Shown: positions 1-8,965, counted from the stretch's first letter. The stretch is 64,000 nt of DNA from Ferranicluibacter quercicola (GCF_021168455.1 NZ_JAJOZR010000006.1:62001-126000), one strand, 5' to 3'. Numbers and translations are program-made. The notes: generated by a model from the sequence alone, not told the origin.

Positions 1-110
1 CACGCCACCCATCGTCTCGAACGCCGCATCACCCGCAGGCGTGCCGGCCTCACGGCAGGCGGCACCGCCGCCGTGGTTGCGGCGCCGGTCAAAATCGCAA
101 CGGAGCAGCC

Positions 111-114
<4 letters not shown>
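1..114 (+). CDS. ABC transporter permease, C-terminal end (partial)
   Basis: The first 37 codons read open from the window edge to a TGA that overlaps the ATG of the next gene (ATGA, 4 bp). The tail is short, basic and hydrophilic (LERRITRRR) and then Ala/Val-rich. This is what follows the last membrane segment in HisM/GlnP-type amino-acid permeases. The overlap with an amino-acid ATPase gene, followed by a binding-protein gene, fits a permease; too little is present to identify it by sequence alone. Confidence 0.6.
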
Positions 115-890
<776 letters not shown>

Positions 891-931
891 TGGACGTCTA
901 TCTTCGACCCATAATAACAAAGGAGAACAGC

Positions 932-1768
932 ATGACCCTGACACGCATCACCCTCGGCCTCGTTCTGGCGGCGACCGCGCTTGCCGCACCGGCAAAGGCC
1001 GATCAGCTCGCCGATATCCTGTCGGCAAAGACCCTGCGGTGCGCGACCTTCGCCGACGTTCCGCCGTTCGCATCCCCCGACCCGAAGACCCGCGAAATGG
1101 CCGGCTTCGACGTCGATCTCTGCAATGCCATCGCCAAGGAGCTCGGCGTCAAGGCCGAGGTGAAGCCCGTGTCGGTTGAGGCGCGCGTGCCGGAGGTCAA
1201 GCTCGGCCGCGTCGACATCACCGTCGCCAATCTTGCCTACACGCTCAGCCGCGCCGAGCAGATCCAGTTCAGCGATCCCTACTATCTCGCCAAGGAAATG
1301 CTGATCGTTCCGGAGGAGGATCCGGGCAAGACCAAGGCCGACTTCGAAGGCCAGCGCATCGCGTCCACCAAGGGCTCGACCTCGGAAATGTCGATCAAGC
1401 TCAACAAGTCCACGCCGCTGACCTTCCAGGACACGGCATCGGCCTACCTCGCCGTCCAGCAGGGCAAGGCCCGCGGCATGGTCGCCAACACGATGACGAC
1501 GACGAAGTTCGTCAACCAGTCCCAGACGCAGGGCAAGAAGATGCGGATGATCCCGGATCCGATGATCTTCCAGCCGATCGGCATCGGCATGCAGAAGGAC
1601 CAGCCGGCCCTGACGGCCAAGATCAACGAGGTGCTGCGCAAGCTCGACACGTCCGGCGAACTCGGCAACATCTGGAACAAGTGGCTCGGCCCGGATACGG
1701 AATACAAGATCGTCCGGAACGACAAGGTCGTCCCCTTGAGCGAACTGAAGTTCGAGCCGATCCCCTGA
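932..1768 (+). CDS. Periplasmic amino-acid-binding protein of ABC transporter (SBP_bac_3)
   Basis: Binding protein of 278 residues that delivers a polar amino acid to the upstream ABC transporter. Residues 1-23 form a signal peptide with an Ala-rich core and a KA cleavage region. The mature part carries the family-3 solute-binding fold: MAGFDVDLCNAIAKEL, then GRVDITVANLAYTLSRAEQIQFSDPYY, then a C-terminal helix with WNKWLGPDTEYK. The ATG is chosen because AAGGAG lies just upstream and the signal peptide begins there. It lies 41 bp after the ATPase gene and is clearly in the same operon. The retained basic and aromatic positions point to a polar amino acid, substrate not defined. Confidence 0.92.
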   Translation: MTLTRITLGLVLAATALAAPAKADQLADILSAKTLRCATFADVPPFASPDPKTREMAGFDVDLCNAIAKELGVKAEVKPVSVEARVPEVKLGRVDITVANLAYTLSRAEQIQFSDPYYLAKEMLIVPEEDPGKTKADFEGQRIASTKGSTSEMSIKLNKSTPLTFQDTASAYLAVQQGKARGMVANTMTTTKFVNQSQTQGKKMRMIPDPMIFQPIGIGMQKDQPALTAKINEVLRKLDTSGELGNIWNKWLGPDTEYKIVRNDKVVPLSELKFEPIP

Positions 1769-1858
1769 CGCCCGATCCCCGGATCTCGAAAGCGGATCTC
1801 GAAATCCCCGTGCGTCCTTTGGCGTCGTGGAAGGGGTCTTGCGGTCATCGATGAAGCC

Positions 1859-1892
1859 GACGCGACACGCTGCTTGAGCCGCGTGTCGCGTC
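1859..1892 (+). terminator. Strong stem-loop after the amino-acid ABC operon
   Basis: A perfect 11-bp inverted repeat (GACGCGACACG / CGTGTCGCGTC) with a 12-base loop lies 90 bp downstream of the binding-protein stop. No U-tract follows, so it may stabilise the 3' end or act as a weak terminator rather than a classical intrinsic terminator. Upstream, at about 1780-1804, a 12-base direct repeat (CGGATCTCGAAA) occurs twice in tandem. Confidence 0.5.
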
Positions 1893-2050
1893 AAGCCGTT
1901 CTAACGCCACTCTGTCACCTTGCTCTAACGGAAATTTTATCGCCGGTATCGATGGCGTGATGGCCCGGCCTCACCATCTTCCTGCTACCTCAAGGAGGTT
2001 CCGTCCGGCGCGTGCCGGCGCTTAGACGAAAACGTAAAAAGGAAACATCG

Positions 2051-2323
2051 ATGACCACAGCGCTTGGGCCGCACGTTCAGATGGCGGAGCTCGCAAGACA
2101 CCTGGCGCTGATGTACGAAGCCGACAAGAATCTCGATCTCGCACAGCTGGTGTCGCACTATGTGGAGGAGGTCGACGTGAACGTCCAGTCTGACGTCTTC
2201 GATCATTCGAGCTTTGTCGGCAGGATCCGCGACGGGCTTGCGGCGGAAGCGACCTTGGCGGGCGACTGCCGGCGCCGGGACTATCTGTTGGCTGTCGTCG
2301 AGGCGCTTGACGGCCGAGGATAG
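2051..2323 (+). CDS. Small hypothetical protein
   Basis: Acidic 90-residue protein with no signal peptide or membrane segment; I do not recognise the family. The N-terminal half is probably helical (HVQMAELARHLALMYEADKNLDLAQLVSHYVEEV). The ATG follows a purine-rich AAAAAGGAAA stretch and begins the conserved-looking part; an upstream in-frame start at 2012 has no comparable ribosome site. It stands alone between the amino-acid ABC operon and the RNase H-like gene on the same strand, separated from the latter by 98 bp. Confidence 0.55.
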   Translation: MTTALGPHVQMAELARHLALMYEADKNLDLAQLVSHYVEEVDVNVQSDVFDHSSFVGRIRDGLAAEATLAGDCRRRDYLLAVVEALDGRG

Positions 2324-2421
2324 CCGTCTCACGATGACGGGCGCGCCGGATTTGCCGTCGCGGGACGGTTGTCTTGCGCACGACGCCACATCTGCCGGCA
2401 TGGCGTCTCGGTTGCAGTCCG

Positions 2422-2943
2422 ATGGAGATCAATCTGAGGGACGTTTTCGCCGATGGGTCGTTCCGACCGCAGTCTTCACGAGGAGGGTGGGCATTCGTCG
2501 CCTATGAAGACGGGCAGGACATCTACCGACAGCACGGATGTGCGGCCGGCGGATCGAACAGCCGCTTCGAGCTGATGGCGGTCGTCAAAGCCGCGCACTG
2601 GATCGTGACCGAGGGCCTCGTCACGCCGTCCACGATCTGGACCGACTCCCGCGAAACGGTCAGAGGATGCCAGATCTCCCGAACGATCTGGAGAAACAAT
2701 GGCTGGCGCCGTATCGAGCCGAACCCGAAAAAGCGGAAACGCCCGATACCGGACGCGGCCTTATGGCAGGAGCTCGACCACCTGCTGCTTTCGAACCCCT
2801 TCATTCGGATCGATTGGTGCCGAGGTCACGACGGCGTGGCCGGCAACGAACTGGCCGACACCATCGCGCGCGCCGCCGCAATCGGCGCTATATCCCCACC
2901 AGCGGTCCGGGAAGCATCCGTCCGTGATCCTTTGCAGGGATGA
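2422..2943 (+). CDS. RNase H-fold protein (RNase HI family)
   Basis: Likely a nuclease acting on the RNA strand of RNA-DNA hybrids. The 173-residue protein has the RNase HI order of acidic residues: Asp in FADGSFRP near the N terminus, Glu in NSRFELMAV, Asp in WTDSRETV, then His in CRGHDG and Asp in NELADTIARA. Start at ATG 2422 places MEINLRDVFADGS at the beginning, as usual for the fold. It is a little longer than housekeeping RNase HI (about 150 residues) and has a basic insertion (NPKKRKRPIP) before the last motif, so it is probably an accessory paralogue rather than the essential rnhA. It lies directly beside an insertion sequence. Confidence 0.78.
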   Translation: MEINLRDVFADGSFRPQSSRGGWAFVAYEDGQDIYRQHGCAAGGSNSRFELMAVVKAAHWIVTEGLVTPSTIWTDSRETVRGCQISRTIWRNNGWRRIEPNPKKRKRPIPDAALWQELDHLLLSNPFIRIDWCRGHDGVAGNELADTIARAAAIGAISPPAVREASVRDPLQG

Positions 2944-3067
2944 GGACGCTTGGCCTGCAACAGATGCTCGGCCTCGGGCGGGGTTCGCCGAAGGTGCGGC
3001 TCAAGCCGGATCGTCCGGAAGTTGCTCCTCTCGTAATCGATGTTCCATAAGATCCCTTATCCAATCC

Positions 3068-3072
3068 GGATG
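3068..3072. repeat. Target-site duplication, left copy (GGATG)
   Basis: GGATG immediately precedes the left terminal repeat of the insertion sequence, and the identical five bases follow its right end at 4682-4686. This direct repeat marks the element boundaries. Confidence 0.75.
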
Positions 3073-3154
3073 TGTAGCCGCAAAGTTAAAGTGTCCTGTT
3101 TCTGCAAAGTTGGAATGTCACACTCCCCGTGTTTGATAACGCGGAGACGAGCGG

Positions 3155-4525
3155 ATGGGATTGATAGCGATGAGCGAGCGGGATCTGCAGCGGATCGAGG
3201 TTTTGTCGAAGGTGATGGGCGGAGGCATGACGATGGTGTCGGCTTCGCGTGTGCTGGATCTGAGCGAGCGGCAGGTGCGCCGGCTGCTGGAGCGGATACG
3301 GACGGGTGGCGCGGCAGCGATCCGGCACAAGGCCATCGGCCGGCCGTCGAACAATCGGATCAGTGAGGGTGTTCGGGATTACGCGGTGACGCTGGTACGC
3401 GAGCGGTATGCGGATTTCGGGCCGACGCTGGCGACCGAGAAGCTGACCGAGCGCGATGGCCTGCATGTCTCGCGAGAGACCGTGCGCGGCTGGATGGTCG
3501 ATGCCGGCCTCTGGCTGTCGCGCAAGCAGCGCCGGACGTTTCATCGGCCGCGATTGCGACGTGAGGCCTATGGCGAGCTGGTGCAGATCGACGGGTCGGA
3601 GCATCGCTGGTTCGAGGATCGGGGACCGGCGTGCTCGCTTCTGGTATTCGTCGACGATGCGACCGGCAGATTGATGCAGTTGCGTTTCGTGCGTTCGGAA
3701 AGTGCCTTTACCTATTTCGAGGCGCTGGCGCTCTATCTCCAGCGTCACGGTGCGCCGATCGCCTTTTATTCCGACAAGCATTCGGTGTTTCGGGTGGCGA
3801 GACAAGATGCCAAAGGCGGCCAGGGCATGACTCAGTTCGGGCGTGCGCTGTGTGAGCTGAACATCGAGATTCTTTGTGCAAATTCCAGCCAGGCCAAGGG
3901 CCGCGTCGAGCGGATGAACCGGACGTTGCAGGACCGGTTGGTCAAGGAGCTCCGGCTTGCCGGGATCGACAGCATGGAGTCCGGCAACGTGTTTTTGCCG
4001 GACTTCATGGAGGATTACAACGCGCGGTTTGCGGTCGTCCCTGCCCGATCCGACGATCTGCACCGGCCGATGAACCTGGCGCCGGACCGATTGACCGAGA
4101 TCCTGTGCAAGCGTGAGCAGCGTTATGTCGGATCGCAGCTGACGTTTTCGTTCGAGCGCAAGCGGATCATGCTGGAGGAGACGGAGATGACGCGCGGTCT
4201 GGTCGGTCGCTATGTAGAAACCTATGCGTACGCGGATGGTCGGCTGGATGTACGCTGGAAGGGACATTCCCTACCCTACACGGTGTTCGACAAGGACCAG
4301 CGGGTGACGCATGCGGCGATCACCGAGAACAAGCTGCTGGGTGACGTTCTTGCGTATGTGAAGGAGCGCCAGGACCAGCAGGTGCCGCCGGTCGTCAAAA
4401 CCAACAGTGACAAGAATGGCTATCAGCCGAGAGGCCGCAAACCCGGTCAGCGCACGGATGATAGGAACGATCCGGCCGTGATTGCCCGGCGGGAGAAAGC
4501 ACTGTTAAGACCTGCGGCGGAATGA
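3155..4525 (+). CDS. ISNCY family transposase (DDE)
   Basis: Transposase of 456 residues that cuts and joins the element ends. The N-terminal half is helix-turn-helix rich (VSASRVLDLSERQVRRLLERI at about 28-48 and HVSRETVRGWMVDAGLW at 104-120). The rve-like core shows Asp146 in QIDGSEH, Asp207 in FYSDKHSVF and Glu252 in KGRVERMNR, a complete DDE triad. A second start at Met6 is possible. No frameshift or stop interrupts it. The C-terminal basic tail (QPRGRKPGQR) may contact DNA. Confidence 0.9.
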   Translation: MGLIAMSERDLQRIEVLSKVMGGGMTMVSASRVLDLSERQVRRLLERIRTGGAAAIRHKAIGRPSNNRISEGVRDYAVTLVRERYADFGPTLATEKLTERDGLHVSRETVRGWMVDAGLWLSRKQRRTFHRPRLRREAYGELVQIDGSEHRWFEDRGPACSLLVFVDDATGRLMQLRFVRSESAFTYFEALALYLQRHGAPIAFYSDKHSVFRVARQDAKGGQGMTQFGRALCELNIEILCANSSQAKGRVERMNRTLQDRLVKELRLAGIDSMESGNVFLPDFMEDYNARFAVVPARSDDLHRPMNLAPDRLTEILCKREQRYVGSQLTFSFERKRIMLEETEMTRGLVGRYVETYAYADGRLDVRWKGHSLPYTVFDKDQRVTHAAITENKLLGDVLAYVKERQDQQVPPVVKTNSDKNGYQPRGRKPGQRTDDRNDPAVIARREKALLRPAAE

Positions 4526-4566
4526 ATGTTCGTTCGAACAACCTCAAAGCGGTGTGCTTATCACCC

Positions 4567-4612
4567 GCCCCGATCCGATCCTGCAAGCGGGATGAGCCGC
4601 TCGGATCGGGGC
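4567..4612 (+). terminator. Stem-loop after the transposase gene
   Basis: A perfect 12-bp inverted repeat (GCCCCGATCCGA / TCGGATCGGGGC) lies 42 bp after the transposase stop and inside the right end of the element. No strong U-run follows. It may end transposase transcription or protect against read-through from outside. Confidence 0.5.
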
Positions 4613-4681
4613 TGGCCGGTTGGCGACCTCTCGGACATTTCGACTTTGCACAACAGCGGACAGTTCAACACCGCCGCCACA

Positions 4682-4686
4682 GGATG
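4682..4686. repeat. Target-site duplication, right copy (GGATG)
   Basis: Exact copy of the five bases at 3068-3072, directly abutting the right inverted repeat. Its last two bases are also the first two bases (TG) of the neighbouring element remnant. Confidence 0.75.
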
Positions 4687-4790
4687 TAGCCGCAAAGTTG
4701 AAATGTCCTGTTTCTGCAAAGTGGCAATGTCACACCCCCCCGGCGTTTGCGAACGCGGAGACGAGCCTATGGGATGGATCGCGATGCGTG
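4685..4790 (+). mobile_element. Decayed left end of a second, related ISNCY element
   Basis: About 105 bp resembling the left end of the neighbouring element: TGTAGCCGCAAAGTTGAAAT, CCTGTTTCTGCAAAG, ATGTCACAC, GCGGAGACGAGC, then an ATGGGATGGATCGCGATG start region matching the transposase N terminus (MGxIAM). Similarity ends near 4790, just before the 3' end of a chromosomal gene on the other strand. The transposase gene and right end are gone. The spelling differs from the intact copy at many positions, so it is an older, divergent relative rather than a fresh duplicate. Confidence 0.75.
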
Positions 4791-4813
4791 CGCGGTTTGC
4801 GGCAGGTCGTCGC

Positions 4814-5218
4814 TTACGGATGTGCCGGGAGGCCGGTGAAGAGGACTTCGACGGCGGAGGACAGGGTGTCCGTGGGGTTGGCGGCGCAGTAGGTTCGCAC
4901 GTGGCGCAGGATCGACGCTTCCGAGACGGCCGCGATGTCGCGCTGGCGGGATGGTTCGCCCAGCGCTTCCGCGTTGGAGCCGCTGATGAAGCCCGAACTC
5001 CATGCGGTGACGATGCGGTCGAAATGGGCGTCGCCCAGCATTTCGATCGTGGATGCGCAGGAATGGGCGCCGATCCCGACATCGGTCGGCGCATGCGCGG
5101 CGAATGTTCCCATCGCATAACCCATGCCGAGGAACGCCGCGAGGCTTCCGGCGGCAATCTTGAGCCCTGGCCGGCGGCGCTGTCGTGGCTGTTTCTGATC
5201 GTCGAAGGTCTGTGTCAT
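4814..5218 (-). CDS. Small secreted or membrane-anchored protein, HdeA/Rap1a-like
   Basis: A 134-residue protein with a basic N terminus, one hydrophobic segment (IAAGSLAAFLGMGYAMG) and then a small domain with two cysteines (SCASTIEM and VRTYCAANP). The pattern C...WSSGFISGSN...YC.ANP.DTL..AVEVLF resembles small periplasmic HdeA-like or Rap1a-type domains with one disulfide. ATG 5218 has GGAGAG upstream. Function unknown; acid or envelope stress is possible by resemblance. Its 3' end faces the decayed IS end with only a short gap. Confidence 0.6.
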   Translation of the reverse strand: MTQTFDDQKQPRQRRRPGLKIAAGSLAAFLGMGYAMGTFAAHAPTDVGIGAHSCASTIEMLGDAHFDRIVTAWSSGFISGSNAEALGEPSRQRDIAAVSEASILRHVRTYCAANPTDTLSSAVEVLFTGLPAHP

Positions 5219-5278
5219 ATCGGTCTCTCCGACGCCGATATGACCCCTGCCAGATGAACGTAAACTGAATCCGCCGGA

Positions 5279-5884
5279 TCAGAAGCCCTCCAGCGTGCAA
5301 AGCCGGCGTGGACCGCTGAACGGTTGATAGGTGTTGTCGGAGGCGCGATAGGAGGCATATCGCGCGCGGCAGCGGGCAACACGGCCATCGTCGTCGGACA
5401 CCGCCTCGGCAAGTCCCTGCGGTTCGCCGCCATCGAGGCTGGCCTCCGCAATGAGGTCCGCCATGGGCGAGATGCAGTCCTTCCGGCTTCCGCCATAGGA
5501 TGTGTAGGTGTTGTCGGACGACCGGTAGGAACGGTATCGGCTCCTGCACCAGCTTTCGTGCGCCGTGCGGTCCGCGATGCCGGCGCTGTCCTCCGCCTCG
5601 GTCGCCGGGATGGGCTCCGCCTCCGTCGTGAGCGAGATGCGGGTCGGCGTCGGGCTTGTCGCATCGGAGCGCGCGGCCGCCGTCGTGCCCGTCATCGCCG
5701 GCGTTCCGCCCTGCCCGGCCGCCCGCACCCGCCGGACGTCGGCCGGCCACAGATCGGGGCTCTGCAGGTTGGACAGATGCTGGGGTGCGGGCTTCGACAC
5801 CAGGGCGAAGGCGCTGAGGAAACCCGAACAGACCAGGATCGATGCCCCGAAAAGACAGGCGGGAAGGACGGTCGTTGCTCTCAT
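5279..5884 (-). CDS. BA14K-like exported protein with two repeats
   Basis: Exported protein of 201 residues with an N-terminal hydrophobic signal segment (TTVLPACLFGASILVCSGFLS). The C-terminal half has two copies of a BA14K-like unit, CRSRYRSYRSSDNTY...C and CRARYASYRASDNTY...C, each flanked by cysteines. BA14K proteins of Brucella and rhizobia are small immunoreactive envelope proteins of unclear function. ATG 5884 is chosen for its AGGAG site and because the signal segment starts there; the reading frame is open further upstream without signal features. The middle is Thr/Ala-rich and probably disordered. Confidence 0.75.
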   Translation of the reverse strand: MRATTVLPACLFGASILVCSGFLSAFALVSKPAPQHLSNLQSPDLWPADVRRVRAAGQGGTPAMTGTTAAARSDATSPTPTRISLTTEAEPIPATEAEDSAGIADRTAHESWCRSRYRSYRSSDNTYTSYGGSRKDCISPMADLIAEASLDGGEPQGLAEAVSDDDGRVARCRARYASYRASDNTYQPFSGPRRLCTLEGF

Positions 5885-6061
5885 GGCGGGGCTCCTGGCG
5901 CTGTGCGATGGCCTGCGGCATGCCGATCGTTCGGATCGTGGGCGGACAGGTCCGTTCGCCGGGCCGCCGAAACCCGCCGGGACCGCCGAACGTCTGCCTG
6001 CCGTGTCATGCCGGATGTTCGAACAGGCAACGGATGTCATTTCCGCCGGTTCCCCGGCCGG

Positions 6062-6073
6062 GACTTCAGTCTC
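6062..6073. promoter_or_regulatory. GGACT-TC-AGTCT palindrome in divergent promoter region
   Basis: A near-perfect 12-bp palindrome midway between the divergently transcribed BA14K-like gene and the Gly/Asn-rich gene. The same word recurs upstream of the NarL-type kinase gene (8950-8965) and the DUF1236 gene (13389-13398 and 13421-13432), so it is probably a binding site for a shared regulator. The rest of this intergenic stretch (5885-6258) shows no convincing gene. Confidence 0.4.
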
Positions 6074-6258
6074 CCTGCCCTCAGACCTTTGTCGGCGGAC
6101 GACGGCCTTTGGTTCGATGCCGTGCCGCGGACGGGAACCTTGACGGCCTCCGGGCTTTCATCGAGGACCCCTGTTATCGGGTTCGGCCATGTCGGCATAG
6201 TCCGATCGGGCAGGCCGTGCGTATCGTGTCATGTGCTGATGACGCCCCCGGGATCCGG

Positions 6259-6729
6259 ATGGAGATGATGAACGGCAATCTGTTTCTCGCAGGCCTGCTC
6301 GGTGGCCTTCTGGCCATGGCGCCCGTTCGCCTTGTTCTCGATCACGCCGCCCTCCTCGAGACCGCATCGGCCTTTGCCAAGAACGGCAGTGGCGGCGGGA
6401 ACGGTAACGGTAACGGCAATGGCGGTGGGAACGGCAATGGCAATGGCGGCGGCAACAACGGCAACGGCAACGGCAATGGCGGCAGCCGCGGCAATGGCGG
6501 TTCGACGGGCGGCGGGAATGCCGGCGCGGCCTCCGACGCGCCGGCCGCATCCAAGCCGGACGAGGGGGCGGCGGATGCCCAGGCCCTGAGCGTCCGGCAC
6601 CGGAACGGCTTCCGGGAGCAACTGACCGGCGGGCGCTACGTGATGCGGGACGCGCAGGGGCGGGTCGTCGTCGATCGCCGCGCCACGCGTGCCGATCGCG
6701 ACCGCTTGAAGCGGCTGACGATCCGCTGA
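6259..6729 (+). CDS. Exported Gly/Asn-rich low-complexity protein
   Basis: A 156-residue protein with an N-terminal hydrophobic segment (LFLAGLLGGLLAMAPVRLVL), a Gly/Asn-Gly repeat tract at about residues 43-80, and a basic C-terminal region (LSVRHRNGFREQLTGGRYV...RADRDRLKRLTIR). The tract is built from GGCAAT/GGCAAC-type hexamers and could vary in length by slippage. The start is uncertain: ATGs at 6259, 6265 and 6268 are all in frame. I do not recognise a functional family; similar Gly-rich exported proteins occur in rhizobia. It is transcribed away from the BA14K-like gene. Confidence 0.6.
   Translation: MEMMNGNLFLAGLLGGLLAMAPVRLVLDHAALLETASAFAKNGSGGGNGNGNGNGGGNGNGNGGGNNGNGNGNGGSRGNGGSTGGGNAGAASDAPAASKPDEGAADAQALSVRHRNGFREQLTGGRYVMRDAQGRVVVDRRATRADRDRLKRLTIR
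6394..6495 (+). repeat. Gly-Asn codon repeat tract
   Basis: Imperfect tandem hexamers of the type GGCAAT/GGCAAC, with occasional GGCGGC, encode runs of Gly-Asn inside the exported protein. Nothing outside the gene shares them. Confidence 0.75.
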
Positions 6730-6771
6730 CGCAAGCTTTCGAGGCGGCAGGGCGACGGGTGGTTCATCGCG

Positions 6772-7422
6772 TCATCGCGGCGGGTTCGCGTCCCGCATGG
6801 CCAGGGCCGCCTCGGTGCGGTTCTTCACGTTGAGCTTCACGAAGATCCGCGTCATGTGGTGCTTGATCGTCTTTTCGTGCAGGTTCAGATCGCGAGCGAC
6901 CATCTTGTTGCTGAGGCCGGACGCCACGAGCTTCAGCACGTCCTGCTCGCGTGACGTCAGGCTCGCAAGCGCGGTCTCGTCGGCGGGCTTTGCATGCGCC
7001 TCCGTCATGTCGGCCACCAGTTTGAAGGAAAGGGCCGGCGCGATATAGCTTTCTCCGGCAAAGACCGTCCGGATGATATCGGCGAGCGTGCGCGACCCCA
7101 CGCCCTTCAGCACATAGCCCCTGGCGCCGCGCTGGATGGCGGTCTTCAGGTCGTCGGCACTTTCCGACACCGTCAGCATGATGAGAATGCGCTTGGGACA
7201 GTCCTCGAGGATCGGTTCGATCGCCTCCAGACCGCCGCCGGGCAGCGAGATGTCGAGAAGCATGACATCCGGCGCGCATTCCCGCGACAGGCGCACGGCA
7301 TCGGCACTGCTGCTCCCCTCGCCGACGATGCGGAATCCGCCGATCTCGTTCAGGCTGCGCGCCACGCCCTCGCGAAACAAGGGGTGATCGTCCACCACGG
7401 CGATGCTGATCGTCTGCGTCAT
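6772..7422 (-). CDS. NarL/FixJ-type response regulator
   Basis: DNA-binding response regulator of 216 residues, partner of the overlapping upstream kinase gene. The receiver domain has Asp11-Asp12, phosphoacceptor Asp57 in MLLDISLPGG, Thr84 and Lys106 in GYVLKG. The C-terminal LuxR-type helix-turn-helix reads LTSREQDVLKLVASGLSNK followed by VARDLNLHEKTIKHHMTRIF. Its ATG overlaps the kinase stop by 4 bp, so the pair is one operon. The shared palindromes upstream of the operon and neighbouring envelope genes are candidate targets, which is inference. Confidence 0.92.
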   Translation of the reverse strand: MTQTISIAVVDDHPLFREGVARSLNEIGGFRIVGEGSSSADAVRLSRECAPDVMLLDISLPGGGLEAIEPILEDCPKRILIMLTVSESADDLKTAIQRGARGYVLKGVGSRTLADIIRTVFAGESYIAPALSFKLVADMTEAHAKPADETALASLTSREQDVLKLVASGLSNKMVARDLNLHEKTIKHHMTRIFVKLNVKNRTEAALAMRDANPPR

Positions 7423-8831
7423 GCCTGTTCTCCCTCCTCCAGCCCGAGACGCATCGTGACCACGGTGCCCTGCGGGGTGGCGCTTATATTGAACTGTCCA
7501 CCGAGGCTTTCAATCCGTTCGCGCAGGCCGGCGAGGCCCAGGCTCTTCGGCTGCACCGCGGCCACGTCGAAGCCGGGCCCCGTATCGGCCGTCTCTACGG
7601 TGAGCGTGTGCCCCGTCACGCTCAGCCGGACGCTCTGCCCTTCCGCCCGCGCGTGCCGATAGCCGTTGTTCAGCGTTTCCTGCACGAAGCGGTAGACGCA
7701 GATGCGCACGGCCGTGGGCGGTGCCGGCAGGTCGCCGGACACCTCCTGCACCAGCGTCACGCGCGCGCCCGTGCGCTGGCGATAGGCGCGAACGGCGCGC
7801 TCGACCACCTCCCCCACGCCGAGCGCCTCGATATCGGGCAGGACGAGGCCGGTGCAGATGCTGCGGATTTCGTGCATGGCCTCGTCGAGGCTGTCCTTGA
7901 TCGCCGTGATCTCCTGTTCGCGGCGGGCGCGCGACACGGCGGGATCGAGCAGCACCTCGCTGTCGATCCGCAGGCCGGCGAAGGCCACCAGCTGGGCCGG
8001 CCCGTCATGCAGGTCGGCGCCCACGCGGCGCAGAAAATTCTCGTTCAGCGCGGCGGTGCGCTGCGCGGCGCGCTGCACCCGCGCGCTCAACGCCGTGTTC
8101 TGTGCCAGAAGCGACGACAGTTCCGCGATCCGGTCGGCCAGCGCCAGACGCTGCCGCTCGATCGTCCGGTTGCCGCGAAAGACGATGAGGGAGAGGACGC
8201 TGAAGAACAGCAGGGTCACCAGAATGACGGCCGCCCAGGTGGCGAGGCGCGCGCTGCGAATGTCGTTTTCGAACTCGTTGGACACCTCGTAGAATTCGAG
8301 GACCGCGACGATCTCGCCCGACCAGGGCTGCAGCACGGGATTGTAGATCTCCAGCAGCCGCTTGCCCGTCGCCCGTTCCGTCGTGCTCTCCTCATCGTCC
8401 GCGTGGTCGAAATGCGCGACGATCTCGCCGGAGAATGCCCGCTGGAGATCGCCGTTCGGCGCAAAGCGCCGGCCCATCAGCGCCTTGTCGTTGGAATAGA
8501 GGACCGTGCCGTCCTGTCGCCAGAGCCGGAACGAGATCAACCGCTGGCCGAGCGCGCCCTGGCTCAGCGTCTCGTCGAGAGCCCGCTCCACGGTCTCGTC
8601 GAGCGCCAGCGCGGTCTTCAGATCCGGCAGGATGGGCGCGATGATGCTATCCACGTAGAGCGCGGTCGCCGCGGCCGAATTGCGCGTCACGGTGGCTTCG
8701 ATCAGGTTCGTGACGAACGCCCCGACGAGCGCGATGGCCAGAAGCGCCACCGCGCCGCCTGCGACGAAGAACTGCCGCGCGAGCGACTGCGCATTCCACC
8801 GGTCCGTCATTGTCTGAATGTGCAGGCGCAT
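7419..8831 (-). CDS. Membrane sensor histidine kinase, NarL-partner (HisKA_3) type
   Basis: Sensor kinase of 470 residues. A first membrane segment (about 21-43) and a second (about 197-218) enclose a periplasmic sensor of about 150 residues. The cytoplasmic part has a HisKA_3 dimerisation helix with phospho-acceptor His275 in GADLHDGPAQL and a HATPase domain with the N-box in FVQETLNNGYRHA and DTGPGFD. The ATG at 8831 is preferred because GAGGA lies 4-8 bases upstream and the reading frame before it is not protein-like. The sensed signal is unknown. The operon is preceded by a TCGGACCTAAGTCCGA palindrome. Confidence 0.9.
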   Translation of the reverse strand: MRLHIQTMTDRWNAQSLARQFFVAGGAVALLAIALVGAFVTNLIEATVTRNSAAATALYVDSIIAPILPDLKTALALDETVERALDETLSQGALGQRLISFRLWRQDGTVLYSNDKALMGRRFAPNGDLQRAFSGEIVAHFDHADDEESTTERATGKRLLEIYNPVLQPWSGEIVAVLEFYEVSNEFENDIRSARLATWAAVILVTLLFFSVLSLIVFRGNRTIERQRLALADRIAELSSLLAQNTALSARVQRAAQRTAALNENFLRRVGADLHDGPAQLVAFAGLRIDSEVLLDPAVSRARREQEITAIKDSLDEAMHEIRSICTGLVLPDIEALGVGEVVERAVRAYRQRTGARVTLVQEVSGDLPAPPTAVRICVYRFVQETLNNGYRHARAEGQSVRLSVTGHTLTVETADTGPGFDVAAVQPKSLGLAGLRERIESLGGQFNISATPQGTVVTMRLGLEEGEQA

Positions 8832-8949
8832 GGGTCCTCGAGATCCGCCGGCCTCCACCAGCATCGTCACTGTGCGATTACATGGAATGCGGCGTCGGAA
8901 GGGCAAGCGCAAGCCGGGCGCGCGGGCAAACCGGTCGGAAACGCCGATA

Positions 8950-8965
8950 TCGGACCTAAGTCCGA
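8950..8965. promoter_or_regulatory. Perfect inverted repeat TCGGAC-CTAA-GTCCGA
   Basis: Perfect 6-bp arms around CTAA, 119 bp upstream of the NarL-type kinase gene on the minus strand. It shares the GGACnTnAGTCC-like core with sites near the BA14K/Gly-rich genes and the DUF1236 gene, suggesting autoregulation plus control of envelope genes. Confidence 0.45.

Larger units (their letters stand above)
3073..4681 (+). mobile_element. Complete ISNCY-type insertion sequence
   Basis: A 1609-bp element with one transposase gene. The left end (3073-3122) starts TGTAGCCG and holds two copies of a GCAAAGTT-n2-AATGTC-like word; the right end, read inward from 4681, starts TGTGGCGG and aligns with it over about 50 bp, including GTTGAACTGTCC and TGCAAAGTCGAAATGTCC. 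The element is bounded by a perfect GGATG duplication. Ends, target duplication and an intact transposase together suggest a recent and possibly active insertion. Family assignment rests on the transposase architecture; exact IS name not determined. Confidence 0.85.

Noticed and set aside
4526..5257. Plus-strand open frame running across the IS right end and the HdeA-like gene
   Set aside because: It joins the IS hairpin, the decayed second IS end and antisense sequence; no coherent protein.
6394..6495. Possible CRISPR or minisatellite
   Set aside because: Repeats are 6-bp codon pairs in frame inside a gene with no spacers.
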